Source: Porodaedalea pini
Taxonomy: Eukaryota; Basidiomycota; Agaricomycetes; Hymenochaetales; Hymenochaetaceae
Reading direction: 5' to 3'
Length of the DNA stretch: 53,129 bases
Assembly (NCBI GenBank): GCA_002794775.1
Contig: NBAY01000145.1
Coordinates: 1 to 53,129, forward strand
The first letter of the stretch is position 1. Each line of letters begins with the position of its first letter. This document shows, piece by piece, positions 29,917-41,235 of the stretch. Both the position numbers and the translations under genes were made by a program. The notes beneath the pieces were generated by a model that worked only from the letters and a program-made list of their open reading frames with translations, had not been told where the DNA came from and did no database searches.

Positions 29917-32868
29917 TCAGTCATCACTATCACTGTCTACGTCGACCTGTTTAAAGCGACATGCTCTGCCTATGAGTACATCTTATCAATTAAAATGAAG
30001 ATACTTACAACTTTCTGCATCTTTCCCCTGGCAGCAGTAGCCGCAGTTCGCGTAGTGCGGCTCCTGGCGCCAGTTCCAGAAGGTGCAAAGCTCAAGGTAG
30101 CCTGCTTGGCCTTCGTGCTTGCCTGTGATGTGGCTGCCTTTCCGCGTGCTGGTGCCTTCTTCGTGTTTGAGGATTGACTGCAAAGGAGATATTCAGAAAC
30201 CAGTGCGCTACGGAGCAAAGAGGGGAAGGACCTCAAGATGGCTGCTCGGCTTGTTTTCTTCGGCGGCGCCTTAGGCTCTTCCTCGACCTCTTCGAAGTCA
30301 TCGTTATCGTTATCGTCTGAGTCCACCTACAAGCATTTTCAATACAGCAATTGATGGAGGAAGATGAGGACACCCACAGTAGCCTTTTTACCTCTACCCT
30401 TCGCAGGCGCTGTCTTTGCCGGTGCCTTTCCTTTCCCTTTTGTCGCAGAAGCTTTCGTTGCCTTCTTCGGAGCCGGTTCTTCAAATTCGTCTTCGTCATC
30501 GTCATCCAACTCCATCACCATCGAGTCGACTGAATCAGCATCAGATCCAGCGGCCTTCTGTCCCTATTGAGAGCATCGTTAAAAATATGCGTCGATAATA
30601 ATGAGAACGCAAAGTTACCTTTGCCAATGCGGTATTTCCTCCCTTCTGTCTTTCTGCATAATCTTTTTCGTGCTTCTTTCGAGCTTCTTGAACCTGTATC
30701 ACGACAATATGAGAAACGTAGGGAAACTCATTGCACAATAGGCTGCTCACCACGCCATCCAACTCTTCCTCCTCAATCTGGCCATTGGCTTGCACGCCTT
30801 TCATCAGAGATCTCAAATTCGAGGTCACATATCTTCTCTCAACTCAGCAAGGTATGATCGGAGCACAAATGAAGCACTCACGAAGAAATGGCATGAGGAT
30901 CGTCCTTCTCTACAAACAGCTGAATCGCATCACCCATGCCGGCCTCGCCAAGCAACTGCATCTCCTGACTCGCAAGATACTCCTTCACAAGCGTACCGAC
31001 GCGCACCCTTGCAAGCTTCTCGCTGACCGGCATGTCAGGGTCATCGATGCTCAGCTCCGGTTGCTCTATATTGTTCCTTGCCTTCGAGCGTGAGGCAAAC
31101 TTCTTGGAGCGGTGGAAGAGGAGGACGTCGCGTGGGTTGGCGATGCGGCCCTGGAACTCTTGACCGAAGCGGATGGGATTTGACATCTCTGCGACGTCAG
31201 TTGTATCGACCTTAAGTTTAAATTCAATTAATACTGCACTCGATGCAGGACGAACAGTATAAATGAACGTGTTTAGTACCTTTAGTCTAATCAAAGGCAA
31301 CATCGCAGGTAGTGCCTCCTCTCCTCTCTCTAGCGCTTGCACGTTTCGCTCTTCCCATTGTGCATTAGCTTTGTCAATCAATTCATTAACCTTATGACCA
31401 AAACAAAACATAGTCAATGGCTTTTCAGAGTAAGAAACCGATAGCGGGCGTACTTTTCTCTTCAAGAACTTGCCAACCTCGATTTGATCAGTGACATCGA
31501 AACCTTCATCTTCCGCCGCCTCAATGAGGGAGACCTCATCGATGACAAACGGACGTACGGTGCGCAGAGCAATCGGCTCCATGCGGAATTCCTTTCCCTG
31601 GATCTGAAGTAGTGCCACATGTCTAAACGAAGTCAAGCGAAATTAAAAAAATTCGCGAATGACGGCCGGGAATATTAAGATCATACTTACTTCTCAAGCG
31701 CTTCACCATCAGCCAAGGAAGTTGCTACTGAAGATCCTGGCTGAGAGATATAGTACTCTTTTCCTGCGACCGGTTCGGGTATAATGCGACAGTCATGCTC
31801 ATGTCCCCAAATGACAAGATTAATACTGTCGTCGAACATGCCCTCAGGCACCGACTCTTGTGGGCCTCGTTTCACTCTACATTAGTATTTCACGTCAGCC
31901 GTAAGAAAGACATGCGGGATAAGAAGACGAGACAGAGTAGGTACCTGTTCTGATGCAGCAGCAAGATATTGAACCAGTCCTGCTTGTCTCTAGGCATATA
32001 CATTCTCACACGGTTACTTCGGAGTTCGAAGTGCATCCGCGCATCCTTGACATTCCCAATGCCATACAGTCCGAGTCGCGTGTTTCCTTTCTTAAGAAGG
32101 ACAGGTTTAACTGCGATGCCCGATGTTTGCGCTTCTGCATCAGTCGTAGGAAGATCGATCTTGCCCATGTAGTTGAGCAGGCCAGTGACAGAAAGCAAAT
32201 CAAGGGCGCAGAGGGCTCCTTCCTGTTGAAAGAGAAAACAATTCATCTGCGAACAAGCGAGGAGTTGCTGAAGACTCTTACAGGTCCTGCGCCTTGGGGG
32301 TCATCGTGGTTGCCATGTATTGAGAAAACAGGTATGCCAACATTGAAGTTGGGATCCTCATAGTTGACGGCCGGAAACCTGACTAGTCGGACACGTTTAC
32401 ATGTTACAAAACGATATAACTCACGAGAATCCAGAGGCCTTTCCCTCCTCCGGGTCACTAAGTAGCTCAACCTGTACGGGTTTATCCCCTAACGTGTATT
32501 CTCTTAGGAGTGCAATAACACGGTATATACAGTCTCTTGATGGTCTGTTCTCGTGGAACAAGTCGCCTGCTAGGAGGATAAAGTCCACCTAGGACAGGAA
32601 CATGAATGAATTGCAAAAGAGAATGTTAGTGGCTTACATCATGTTTGACGGCGAGCTGGAGTATTTCTTCGAACGTGTTTATAGAGTCGCGTCCTCGGAT
32701 GGGGTCACGCTCAAGATAGCCTATGTGGTTATCTGTTGCTAGCATGATTTTAATAGTATCTATTGCGTCTGTGAGGCCGTGAGTAAGACACATCGTACTA
32801 CGTGTAATGCAAGCAATTGGCGTACCATTTGGCTGGAACGTAGGTGGAGGTTGAGATTCTCCAGACAT
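29917..32868 (-). CDS. MRE11: MRE11 double-strand break repair nuclease (707 aa)
   Basis: There are fifteen exons (first 32868-32826, last 29946-29917); all junctions are in frame and give 707 residues. Mre11 is the Mn-dependent nuclease of the MRN complex with Rad50 and Nbs1/Xrs2, acting at broken DNA ends in the nucleus. All phosphoesterase motifs are present: DNHIGY (Asp27, His29), [10 protein letters not shown] (66-75), GNHDDP (135-140), LLHQNR (His235) and VIWGHEHDC (262-266). A capping domain follows ([33 protein letters not shown]). The C-terminal third is low-complexity with acidic runs ([27 protein letters not shown]) and basic Ala/Lys/Gly repeats ([19 protein letters not shown]), as in other Mre11 DNA-binding tails, ending DVDSDSDD. 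The start is 259 bp from the head-to-head transporter gene. Confidence 0.96.
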
Positions 32869-33127
32869 TTCTATATTTTTTGAAGGTGCTGGTAAGCAAA
32901 GAAAACGAATGAACGTAGCTAGCGGATATCGAGCTCGCTGGGCGTCGGAGTCAAAAACTTGTAAAAGGACTGACGCGCTCAAGTGACAAGACGCGACCGT
33001 GACCAAGACCGTCACCCGCGTCTCATCGCTTTCGGCACGCTAGTACTAGTGCTGCGCATCTACACTTTGCTTCACCCGGCACTCTCTACAACCTACTTGT
33101 ATACCCCTTCTCTATCTCTGCGCTGAA
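32869..33127. promoter_or_regulatory. Bidirectional promoter region MRE11 / nucleotide-sugar transporter
   Basis: These 259 bp lie between two divergent start codons, so both promoters must be here unless 5' introns exist. Short pyrimidine-rich patches occur near each start. No TATA box is evident in good position for either gene, which would fit housekeeping promoters. Confidence 0.5.
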
Positions 33128-34516
33128 ATGGCTGAACAGAATTCACCGAAGCCTCCTGAAAGACTGCTCGTCGTACGAAGCTCTTGTGTCTGTGCATTTT
33201 CAATGCGAACTAACTCACCGCCTTGCAGTTTGGCACCGTCTCATTCTACATGGTCGCCGCCCTTGCAGTATGTTTTACTTCTGTCTTCCATGCGAGCTCT
33301 CACATTTACTTGTGCCGTAGATGGTCATGGCGTAAATTATTTTACTTCTGAAGTGCCATAAGTCTCTCGCTCACGAGAAGTCTAGTAACAAATGGGTGCT
33401 GAATAGCACCGCTGTGCCGCTGTTCTTCCTCCTCACGCAGCTCGTCATTGCCGTCCTCTTTTTCGTTCTCTCGCACGCCTTGGGTCTCCTCAAAGTCCCC
33501 TTCCACATTGATTGGGCGCTTTGCAAGGGTCTCGCGCCCATGGTCACCCTCAATGTTATCGGCCTCAGGTCTGTTCTCGGCCCTTCTATCCACCTTTTGT
33601 CTCGCCTCGCATCTGACTCTCAGTACCCGGTATTGCGAAACCAGCTTCAGCAACTTTACTCTCAAATATGTCGATGCCTCCTTCTACCAGGTCGCACGCG
33701 GGCTCGTCCTTCCCTTCACGGTAGCCACCTCCGCAGTCTTCCTCTCCGCGCGGCCCTCCCGCGCCATCCTCGTCGCCTGCGCAGTCGTCACCCTCGGCTT
33801 CTTCGTCGGCGTCTTCCTCGATGGCGTGAATGTCTCCGCTAGGGGCGTCCTCTTCGGCGTCGCCAGCAGCGCGACGACCGCACTGCACGCCGTTGTCATC
33901 AAGAAAGCCATCAAGCTGCTCAATGATTCGGCGCTTGATCTGTGCTGGTACACCAATTTGCTGAGTGCAGTCGTGCTGAGCGTGGTGGTACTGTTGAGCG
34001 GAGAAGTCTCGGGTGTGATAACTCTTGTGTATGGCGACGCGGTCCTGTTAAGGACATTCGTGTGGGGGTCTCTTATAACGGTAGATTCTCTCTGCCTGAA
34101 GTTATGCGGATCTCATATTTAATGTTGCGCAGGGAACGTTTGGTTTCCTTATGAGTATCGCCTCCTTGCTATCCATCAAGGTGACTTCACCCATCACGCA
34201 CATGGTTTCCTCCGCCGTACGTGGCGTAGCCGCCTCCTTCCTCGGCGTCTGGATCTTCCACGACATCATCACCAGGTGCTCACCTCACCTCACCTCTTCT
34301 CTACTTGCTGTTCAAATTGCTAAGCGAGAACTTATGAATTGCAGCGGACGCGCAGCCTCCATTGCCATCATCCTCGGCGGCTCGATCTTCTACACCTGGG
34401 TCAAGCACCTCGAGTCGCAACGTCCGCCTGCCATCCCGTCCGAAAAGCCATACGAGCGCGTGGCGCTAGACGAGATCGAGGCGGGCAATGTAGACGGGCG
34501 CGATAAACCCGAGTGA
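33128..34516 (+). CDS. GDP-fucose-transporter-like nucleotide-sugar transporter (342 aa)
   Basis: There are seven exons: 33128-33172, 33229-33267, 33321-33331 (11 nt), 33386-33568, 33645-34080, 34133-34275 and 34345-34516, giving 342 residues in frame. It is a hydrophobic protein of the TPT/SLC35 family with about ten predicted membrane segments and a soluble C-terminal tail. Family marks are ANKWVLN in the first membrane segment region, FSNFTLKYVDASFYQVARGL, HAVVIKKAIKLL, SPITHMVSSAVRG and ILGGSIFYTWVK. These fit the SLC35C1 (Golgi GDP-fucose antiporter) branch better than triose-phosphate carriers. The substrate is inferred from resemblance only; GDP-mannose or other sugars remain possible. 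It sits head to head with MRE11. Confidence 0.85.
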
Positions 34517-34747
34517 GACCAGTTATATACACGACAGACAGTGCATTACTTTATAAGTTATTGGGTTTGGATAGAGCCACGAGACTGTAATCAGTAGATA
34601 CCCGAATCTTCAGTGCAGAGACAGTACACATATGTATACACAGTTATCAACGCATTAGTATCGTGCTCAGAACCATCCTCATACAAAATATACTAAACAA
34701 ACTAAGTTGCAAATCATCAGTCCGCAATCTGGTCTGTTCTATTTTTT

Positions 34748-36136
34748 CTACAAGACGCCCTCCAACTCCACATCCTCCGCGTCTCTAGTCCACTCGTTCT
34801 CCTTCGCCGGCGGTTTCCCGCGGCCCGCGCGCTCTAGGTTCCCATCCACGAGCTCGTACGCCGGGAAGTACCTCTCCTCCTCTCCTCCATTCTCAACTTC
34901 ATTCCCATCCCCATTTTCGGCGCCTTCTCGACCCGTAATATCGGGCGTCGTCCGCTCCGAATTGACCGAAAGCGCGCCCGAGTCCGCGTTCAACACGGGT
35001 AGTGTTGGAACAGGTTCGGGATTGGGGAACGAGAGGGCGGGAAGCGCCGACCGCGAGGTGCATACCGGCCGGATGCGGAGCGCAGGGTTGGGGTATGTGT
35101 TGTACGTCGAGCCAAGGCTTGTGTACCTGTGCGTCCAGTCAATCAGTGTCTGCAAACGGGGACGGAGATGGGAGAAAACGCACCCGCGGTCGTACAATGC
35201 GCAATACGGCACAGAGAGCGTACGGAGGAAGGTCCAGACGTCCGTGTAGGACCAGTTGATAATCGGATGTACGCGCTCAAAGCGCGGCCAGTCCGCGTCC
35301 GTCATGTTGCGGAAGCCCAGCGTCGCTTCATACAGGCATTCATTTCGGGATGAGCATACAACGCGCGCACACACGAGCTAAATATTAGACTTGCACTGAC
35401 CTCCGTGAGGATCTCCACGGCGCGTCCCAATAAGGATGGCCTCGACGTGCGGGAAGTCGGTCTTGTACACCTCGAGCGCACGGCGCATCCCTTCCCCGCC
35501 GCGCGCCTTCCCGACCGGATACTTTCCCCCACCGTTAGGCTGCGGCGACGTCGGGCGGGTGACGCTCTCAATCGGAAGGTTGCGCGAGCTCTCCTCTCCC
35601 TTCGCATTAGCATCGTAACCGGACCCTGAGGGTGCCTCGGAGTGCGGCGGAGAGCAGTGGTATAGATCGAGGTTGTACGCCGTGACGGACTCTGTAATGA
35701 ACTCCTCGAGTTCGGCGAACGGCGATGGGAGAGGAATGTATAGCGTTGGGATCCGGTAGGCTTCTTTCAGGGGGGACGGGCGCGAACCGAGTGCTGCGAG
35801 GAAGAGGTGTAAGAGGACCGTGCCTACAGCATACATACAAAGTGTAAGACAGTATAGCGATCGAGTAGAGACGGACGGACGGACAATCCTTGCCTCCATT
35901 GAAGCTGAGCGACACATGCTCGTGCCTTCAGTGGCCCGTTAGTCTTCAGTACAATATAAAGCACGTAAGACACACCCATGCTCGTCAAGGGCCTGGTAGA
36001 TGACATCCAGCGCCTCGCGCACAAGGCTCGCAATCTGTGTGTCCGAGTCCGCAAGCGCGCGCACGTCGGCAGCGACCCTCCTCGGGTCAAACACCTGCGC
36101 GTTCTTCATGTGTTGCTTACTTGCAATTGCTGCCAT
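34748..36136 (-). CDS. FAD1: FAD synthetase (FMN adenylyltransferase, 381 aa)
   Basis: There are five exons: 36136-35976, 35925-35885, 35823-35401, 35325-35184 and 35126-34748, giving 381 residues. It transfers AMP from ATP to FMN to make FAD, using the PAPS-reductase-like fold. The nucleotide-binding SLSFNGGKDCTVLLHL (59-74) and GTRRGDPHG (200-208) motifs are complete. They are followed by HPIINWSYTDVWTFLR and GYTSLGSTYNTYPNP, which are conserved in eukaryotic Fad1. Between the core motifs is a ~70-residue Gly/Ser/Pro-rich insertion, and the C-terminus has another ~100-residue low-complexity extension, so it is longer than the 306-residue yeast protein. It converges with the transporter gene (231 bp between stops) and is divergent from the ArfGAP gene. 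Confidence 0.94.
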
Positions 36137-36517
36137 ATAAGTGTGTCGTTGTTGTCGTCGTCGCTGCTGTAGAAATGCTCCTATGAGCGCAGAGCCTGGA
36201 GTGGAGACACGAAGTATACGTGGGCAAAGCACTTCAAGTTGAGCCCGTCCGGTGATGACGAACATTACCAGTAGCAGTTCACATGAGCTTCACGTCTGCA
36301 GCCACTCGTACACGCCCCATTCCACTCTAACAATTCTAATGAAAAATAGAAAATGTAGCATAAATAAAGTAAATACTCGAATATACTGATGCATCCGCGT
36401 AAGACATGCCGATCGCGTATATCATATGTCAATAATACGTACAACACGCGTTCATCTCATACGACCGCCACTCACTGAACGACGACGACCACCACCACAT
36501 CGACATCAGCAGGCAAG
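36137..36517. promoter_or_regulatory. Bidirectional promoter region FAD synthetase / ArfGAP
   Basis: These 381 bp separate two start codons pointing away from each other. AT-rich in the middle (about 36320-36400), with a run of GACGACGACCACCACCAC just before the ArfGAP start. No gene in it. Confidence 0.5.
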
Positions 36518-38291
36518 ATGTCCGGTGTGAGCAAGATCACTGCAGAGAGGAACCAGCGCATCCTCATCGAGCTCGTCTCCCAGCCCGGAAACGGTCAGTT
36601 CCCTCGTCACTCACATATCGACAGCGGTAACTAACCAGTCGCTCTGCTCTCAGATGTATGCGCCGACTGCAAAGGTCTATATGCTTCATCAATTGTACGA
36701 AAGACAGCTGAACTCATGTACATGAACTTTACTAGCCAAAGCTCCCCGCTGGGCATCGCATAATCTTGGGATCTTTCTCTGGTAAGTATCCGCTCCTCAA
36801 TCCTCCTTACCCTCAAGGTCCGATCGCATTATACCAATCCAGTGTTCGCTGCGCGAGCATCCACCGCAAGATCGGAACGCATGTCACCAAGGTGTACGTT
36901 CCGAGTCCGTCCTATTGTCCCGCCGCATACTAACATCTTGAATCCAGAAAGAGCCTTACGCTCGATGACTGGTCCAAGGAGCAAGTCGAGGTGCGTAGCC
37001 TTGCGTTACTCGTCCCATCATAAAGAGTGAATCAACGCGCTTTGCCTGCCCAGAATATGAAAACCATCGGTAACGTACGCGCGAACGAGTACTGGAATCC
37101 AGACGAGACCAAGCACCCCTTGCCAACGAACATGGAGGAGTCGGAGCGCGACAGCGAGCTCGAGAAGTACATCCGATGTACGCCTTTTCCCTCTGTCTTA
37201 ACCCTCGAGTTTAAATAGCTGAATGTTTTCTAGCGAAGTACGAGTTCCAGCGCTTCCGGTCCCTTACCGCACGCGCTGCAGAGAAACTCGGCCCCTCCCA
37301 ATCTCTGCAATCCAGAACACCCCTACCATCATCCCAATTGGGAACCCTGCCGCTCCCGAAACGCTCGCACACCGCGCCCATTCGGTCTGAGCCCGGTCCT
37401 TCATATGCGCAAACGTCGCCGGCGCAGCCCCCACTCCCCAGGGCACCAGCCTTAGACGCGCGCTCACTCTCCTCCGGTACCGGTATTGCTAGTTCAAACT
37501 CAAGCATCGGAAACCCGACGCGAAGGTCGAGCTTCAATCCCTTTCCTTCTTCCACGTCTGCGTCCACATTCTCCCCTCCCGCACCTCCGCCAAACCAGCA
37601 AGCATCGCTCACGCCTTCGACGTTCAATGATCTCGTCTCCTTGCAGACGCCTTCGCTGAGCTCCTCTTTGCCGCTGCAATACTCGCAAGCTCCATATCAA
37701 CAATTCCAGTCGCAGCAATTCCAATCGCCCATGCCCACCAGCATGAGCCAAACCCAGCCGTCAGCATTCACATCTCCTCCGTTCGGCTCCCCAACCGCAG
37801 GAACAACCAATCCATACGCGAATCTGTCGATAACACCGACCGCAACTGGTGCAACGTTCCCATCCACCTCTCCTAACCCAAGCTCGAACTTCCGAAGCAC
37901 AAGTCTCCCCGTCCCGGGATTCGGGCAGTCACCGATGGGCACGATGTCCACAGGCTCGCCAAGCGCCTTCCAACAGCCGTTCAACCACGCGCCAAACCCC
38001 TTCACACAGATGCAGATGCAGATGCAGGCGCAGCAATACCCCGGAACGCCTCTCGCAAACGGCAACGCCATGGCAGGCCAGCCCTCTCCCTTTTTCTCCC
38101 CACAACAGCAGCAGCAGCAGCAGCAGCAGCCGTTCCAGGCGGGTACGTTCCAGTCACCGCCTATGGGCATGCAGTCTCCACCGAACGCGTCCTCGCCGTA
38201 TGCGACGCAGGCCCAGCAAGCGCAGCAACTCTTCCAGGGCATGTCGGGAGGTCGGGCGAACAACCCGTTCACACACTGGGGCGGGTCGTAG
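36518..38291 (+). CDS. ArfGAP domain protein, SMAP/AGE-type (472 aa)
   Basis: There are seven exons: 36518-36593, 36654-36674, 36736-36781, 36843-36893, 36948-36990, 37054-37177 and 37234-38291, giving 472 residues. The N-terminal 130 residues form an ArfGAP domain: zinc finger C28-x2-C31-x16-C48-x2-C51, then SIHRKIGTHVTKVKSLTLD with the catalytic Arg of the HR pair, and ANEYWNP. It should stimulate GTP hydrolysis on Arf in vesicle traffic. The remaining ~340 residues are disordered, Pro/Ser/Gln-rich, with many NP, FGQ and PF pieces and a run of about ten Gln (38101-38131). NPFxxW-like NPFTHWGGS at the very end could bind an adaptor. The domain order resembles SMAP1/2 more than AGAP or ASAP types, since no PH domain or ankyrin repeats are present. 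Confidence 0.93.
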
Positions 38292-39426
38292 ACGTGCATA
38301 TACCGTGCATACAATTTACATACATATACCCGTAGTTCTTGTAAGTAATAGTAAACATGTATGTCTTCGCGTCGGCAGGGAGTCACTCAAGGCGTTTCCG
38401 ATACTCGCGGCTGCACAAGATGATACACTGGATTCCGGGCCTATAGCCGGGCCTCCATTTCGCAGAATGAAGCGCACGACATCGAGTCATTATGGTGGCT
38501 TTCGATATTTATGCTTTCCTTTGATGGCGACGTCTCTCAGAGAATGTCCTGATAAAAAAGAGGTTCGGAAAACGTGAACCACGGGGCTTTTCCTGAGGAC
38601 TATCTGGATCAATATTAATGACCGCTTTAGGTTCCTCGGCCGAGAATAAAGATTTATGGAAGGTGTCGCATGGTTTCCAACCTCGTTCGATATGTTCAAA
38701 AAACGGCTTAACGTGCTGCGAAATAGTCTTGTCGCTGGCTATCAAGGGTACGGAAGGGCATTTCCTGACGTCAATATTAATCATGATGTTTTTGAAGACT
38801 TGCAGGACGCAGCTATCGGAGCTTTCAACTATTGTATAGGCGTGGCGGCCGTAATCAAGCTTTCGTCTTACAAGACGACAAGGAAGCAGCAGCCGGGCAT
38901 ACAGCCAGGGCATGAAGCTTAACCTGCAGAAACTACGCAGTCGGCAACACCTGCTTCAAAAGAGCCGACGCGTGATACGCAAAGAAGTCCGGCGCTAAAA
39001 TCGACCAGCTCAATCCCTACTTCCATGCCAGCAGAAACTGTCCTAGGAAAATGAAAAGATCTGACACCTGAAGATACACCAAGTTGCTCCAACGTAAGTG
39101 TCGAGTTTTATTGCGTAGTACACTCTGGCACTGATGTAAATCGGGACACGCAGAAACAGACTGAAAATGAGGAAAGCTCTTCACCAAATGAATAAGCTAT
39201 CCTCGTGAGTTCATAACTCATATCGTTGTTTTATTTTGTATCATCGCTTTTGCCGTCTTGTTAGAAGACTAACGATGGGTCATGGATATAATCTCAACTA
39301 TTTGTAAATAAGCATATTCGCACTTTTGCTTTCTTTTTCGGTTTACATCATTATGATATGTGGGCGAGAGAGCTCATGAAATATGCATACTGAAAAAGAA
39401 GCCGCATATCTGGAAGTAAGTAAGCA
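38292..39426. other. Convergent intergenic region
   Basis: This 1.1-kb stretch lies between the ArfGAP stop and the tubulin cofactor C stop. A plus-strand open frame at 38656-38922 (FPTSFDMFKKRLNVL... YKTTRKQQPG) has no recognisable domain, and the region has two AATATTAAT strings (38612, 38770). Nothing supportable as a gene. Confidence 0.4.
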
Positions 39427-40760
39427 TTATTGGGCTTGAGGAAGCATCTTTGCAAACACTGGGGTGAGGAGTGATTCCCTCTCCTTTTGTCCTTGTCCAG
39501 AAGCAGTTTGGGCTTTGCGCGTGGAACTCCGAATTGCAGACCACCATGCTGAAGCATTTTTTTCTGCGAGGCCCGCGCTCGATTCGCTAACACGGTCGGG
39601 ATCGGTAGGAGTAAAGTCTGGGAGTGCGGACCAGTGCGGAGAGGGTGTGTTTTTAAGGTGCGAGAAGTCCTGCACTGCGTGATGTGTACTTTTCTGCACA
39701 GAGAAGATTGACAACGAGTCAGAAGAAAGTTGAGGAAACAAGTAACACATGGAAGGAAGGGGAAAAGACGGAAGGCACACCTGCTGTCGAACGTCTTGAG
39801 GAAGTGGAAGCGGTTCGGGGTATGGCGCAAAGGTAAGGGAAGAGCAGTCCTCGATAACAGCGTTTGAAGACACGTGAAGATGGAAGCGAGTGTTATGTGA
39901 GCTATGTACACGCAGCTGTGAGCTCTAGCTGTCAATACTTCAAGTATATAGATAGATGCTCGCTTGACGTTGAAGACCCACCTGATGACAAGCGACGACG
40001 ACGACACAACGCTCGAGGTTGTGCGCTAGAATACTCCCATGAACGTGTCCGAGGAGGAGGATACTGTCCTTAATGTCTCGGATGTGCACTGCTGTCAGGC
40101 TAAGGTCATCTCCTTCAGCTAGCGGGTCTTGAGGGAGGATATCGACGACGCAATGGTCGAGGTTGGCAATGGTGAGATCACTACTCGACGACGTTGCTTG
40201 CTGGGAGAAGGAGGTCGACGTGAAGCATTGATAAGACGTCGATGAGATTCGTAGATTTGGAGTCGGCTTCAGTTCAGGCTGTTCTGAGACTTCCACTAGC
40301 GTCGAAATCAAGCCTTCCTTCGAGGACGTGGCCGGCGGAGTCGCCGCCGCGCTCGCTGTCGTCTTCTTGAACGCAAATTTGCCCTTCGCTGGCGCGTTCT
40401 TGCTCCTCATCGCGTCGATGCGCGCCTCGAGTTCTTGCAGTTGCTAACCACCTCATTTTCAGCTCCACATTCATTTTCGACGCGAAACAAAGCTCTAAGT
40501 ATGCACGCACGGACTCGCATGAGCGGCAATCGTACGCGGGGAGAAAGGATGTCGCGTCGTTGAGCTTTTTACGCTCGATCTGTATGTCTTGCGCGATTTG
40601 CGCGATGCGTCCTGAGTCCATTTGTTCACTGACGTCGAGGCGGGTTGTGATCGCTAAGGGTGTTGATAAATATCTAATGTGTATACAATACGAATATAAT
40701 GAGCAATTGACCTGCGCGTGCAGCCTGGAAGGCCGTGTAGAATTCTTGAGGAGAGGCCAT
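39427..40760 (-). CDS. TBCC: Tubulin-folding cofactor C (351 aa)
   Basis: There are five exons: 40760-40712, 40653-40511, 40443-39982, 39915-39781 and 39693-39427, giving 351 residues. Cofactor C joins the D-E-tubulin complex and triggers GTP hydrolysis by beta-tubulin to release native dimers. The N-terminal helical region runs MASPQEFYTAFQAARA...QLQELEARIDAMRSK (spectrin-like). A low-complexity linker follows, then the beta-helical TBCC/CARP domain: NLDHCVVDIL, VHIRDIKDSILLLGHVHGSI and NLERCVVVVACHQLRVHSSHNTRFHLHVSSNAVIEDC. Arg220 in HQLR corresponds to the arginine finger of the family. The end ...DFSHLKNTPSPHWSAL matches the D-F-xx-L-K-xx-PSPxW ending common in cofactor C. Splicing to CTCACAG/CTG (39915) is chosen because it restores the motif. 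Confidence 0.93.
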
Positions 40761-41235
40761 TTACCGAAAGACTTGCTTTCAATTTTGGATGAGATTGAAA
40801 TCTAAGTCCGGGCAGATCAGCTACTTCATACCTTCTAAGAAACAGGATGCTACTCGAGCAAACGTCGAAACTTCATCTTACAGGTTCTGTAAAAGGAGGC
40901 CTGGATCTGGTCCGTGGGCAAGAGTTGAGCAGAAGTACGAGTTAGGTCTTTCTCGAGCGTTTGGTACTCAACCGCCACAGATAGGTGATTTATCCGGGAA
41001 GGAGCTATTCAACCGCCTCGAAGCACGCGGTGTCACAACCAATTATCTTACATAAAAACACGATCACGTGCATGTTCTTTTTGGTCCGCTGCATTTGTTC
41101 GGCGTCGCTGCTTGTTGCCTGTCGCCGTCTTCAAGGTGCTAGACGCCGTCAAGCACGTCCTCAACGTCGTGTACAAGGTTTTCAAGACTATTGGAAACAC
41201 TGACAAACAATCGTGCTCATGGTTTTTCTTGATTC
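40761..41235. promoter_or_regulatory. Bidirectional promoter region cofactor C / PH giant
   Basis: These 475 bp separate two divergent start codons. A plus-strand open frame at 40789-41055 has no domain and overlaps the presumed promoter. If the PH gene has an upstream 5' exon, it would be here, but I see no convincing start codon with a donor. Confidence 0.4.

Noticed and set aside
37697..38386. 229-codon minus-strand frame rich in Cys and Gly opposite the ArfGAP tail
   Set aside because: The Cys run is the reverse complement of the Gln (CAG) repeat; no real cysteine-rich domain pattern.
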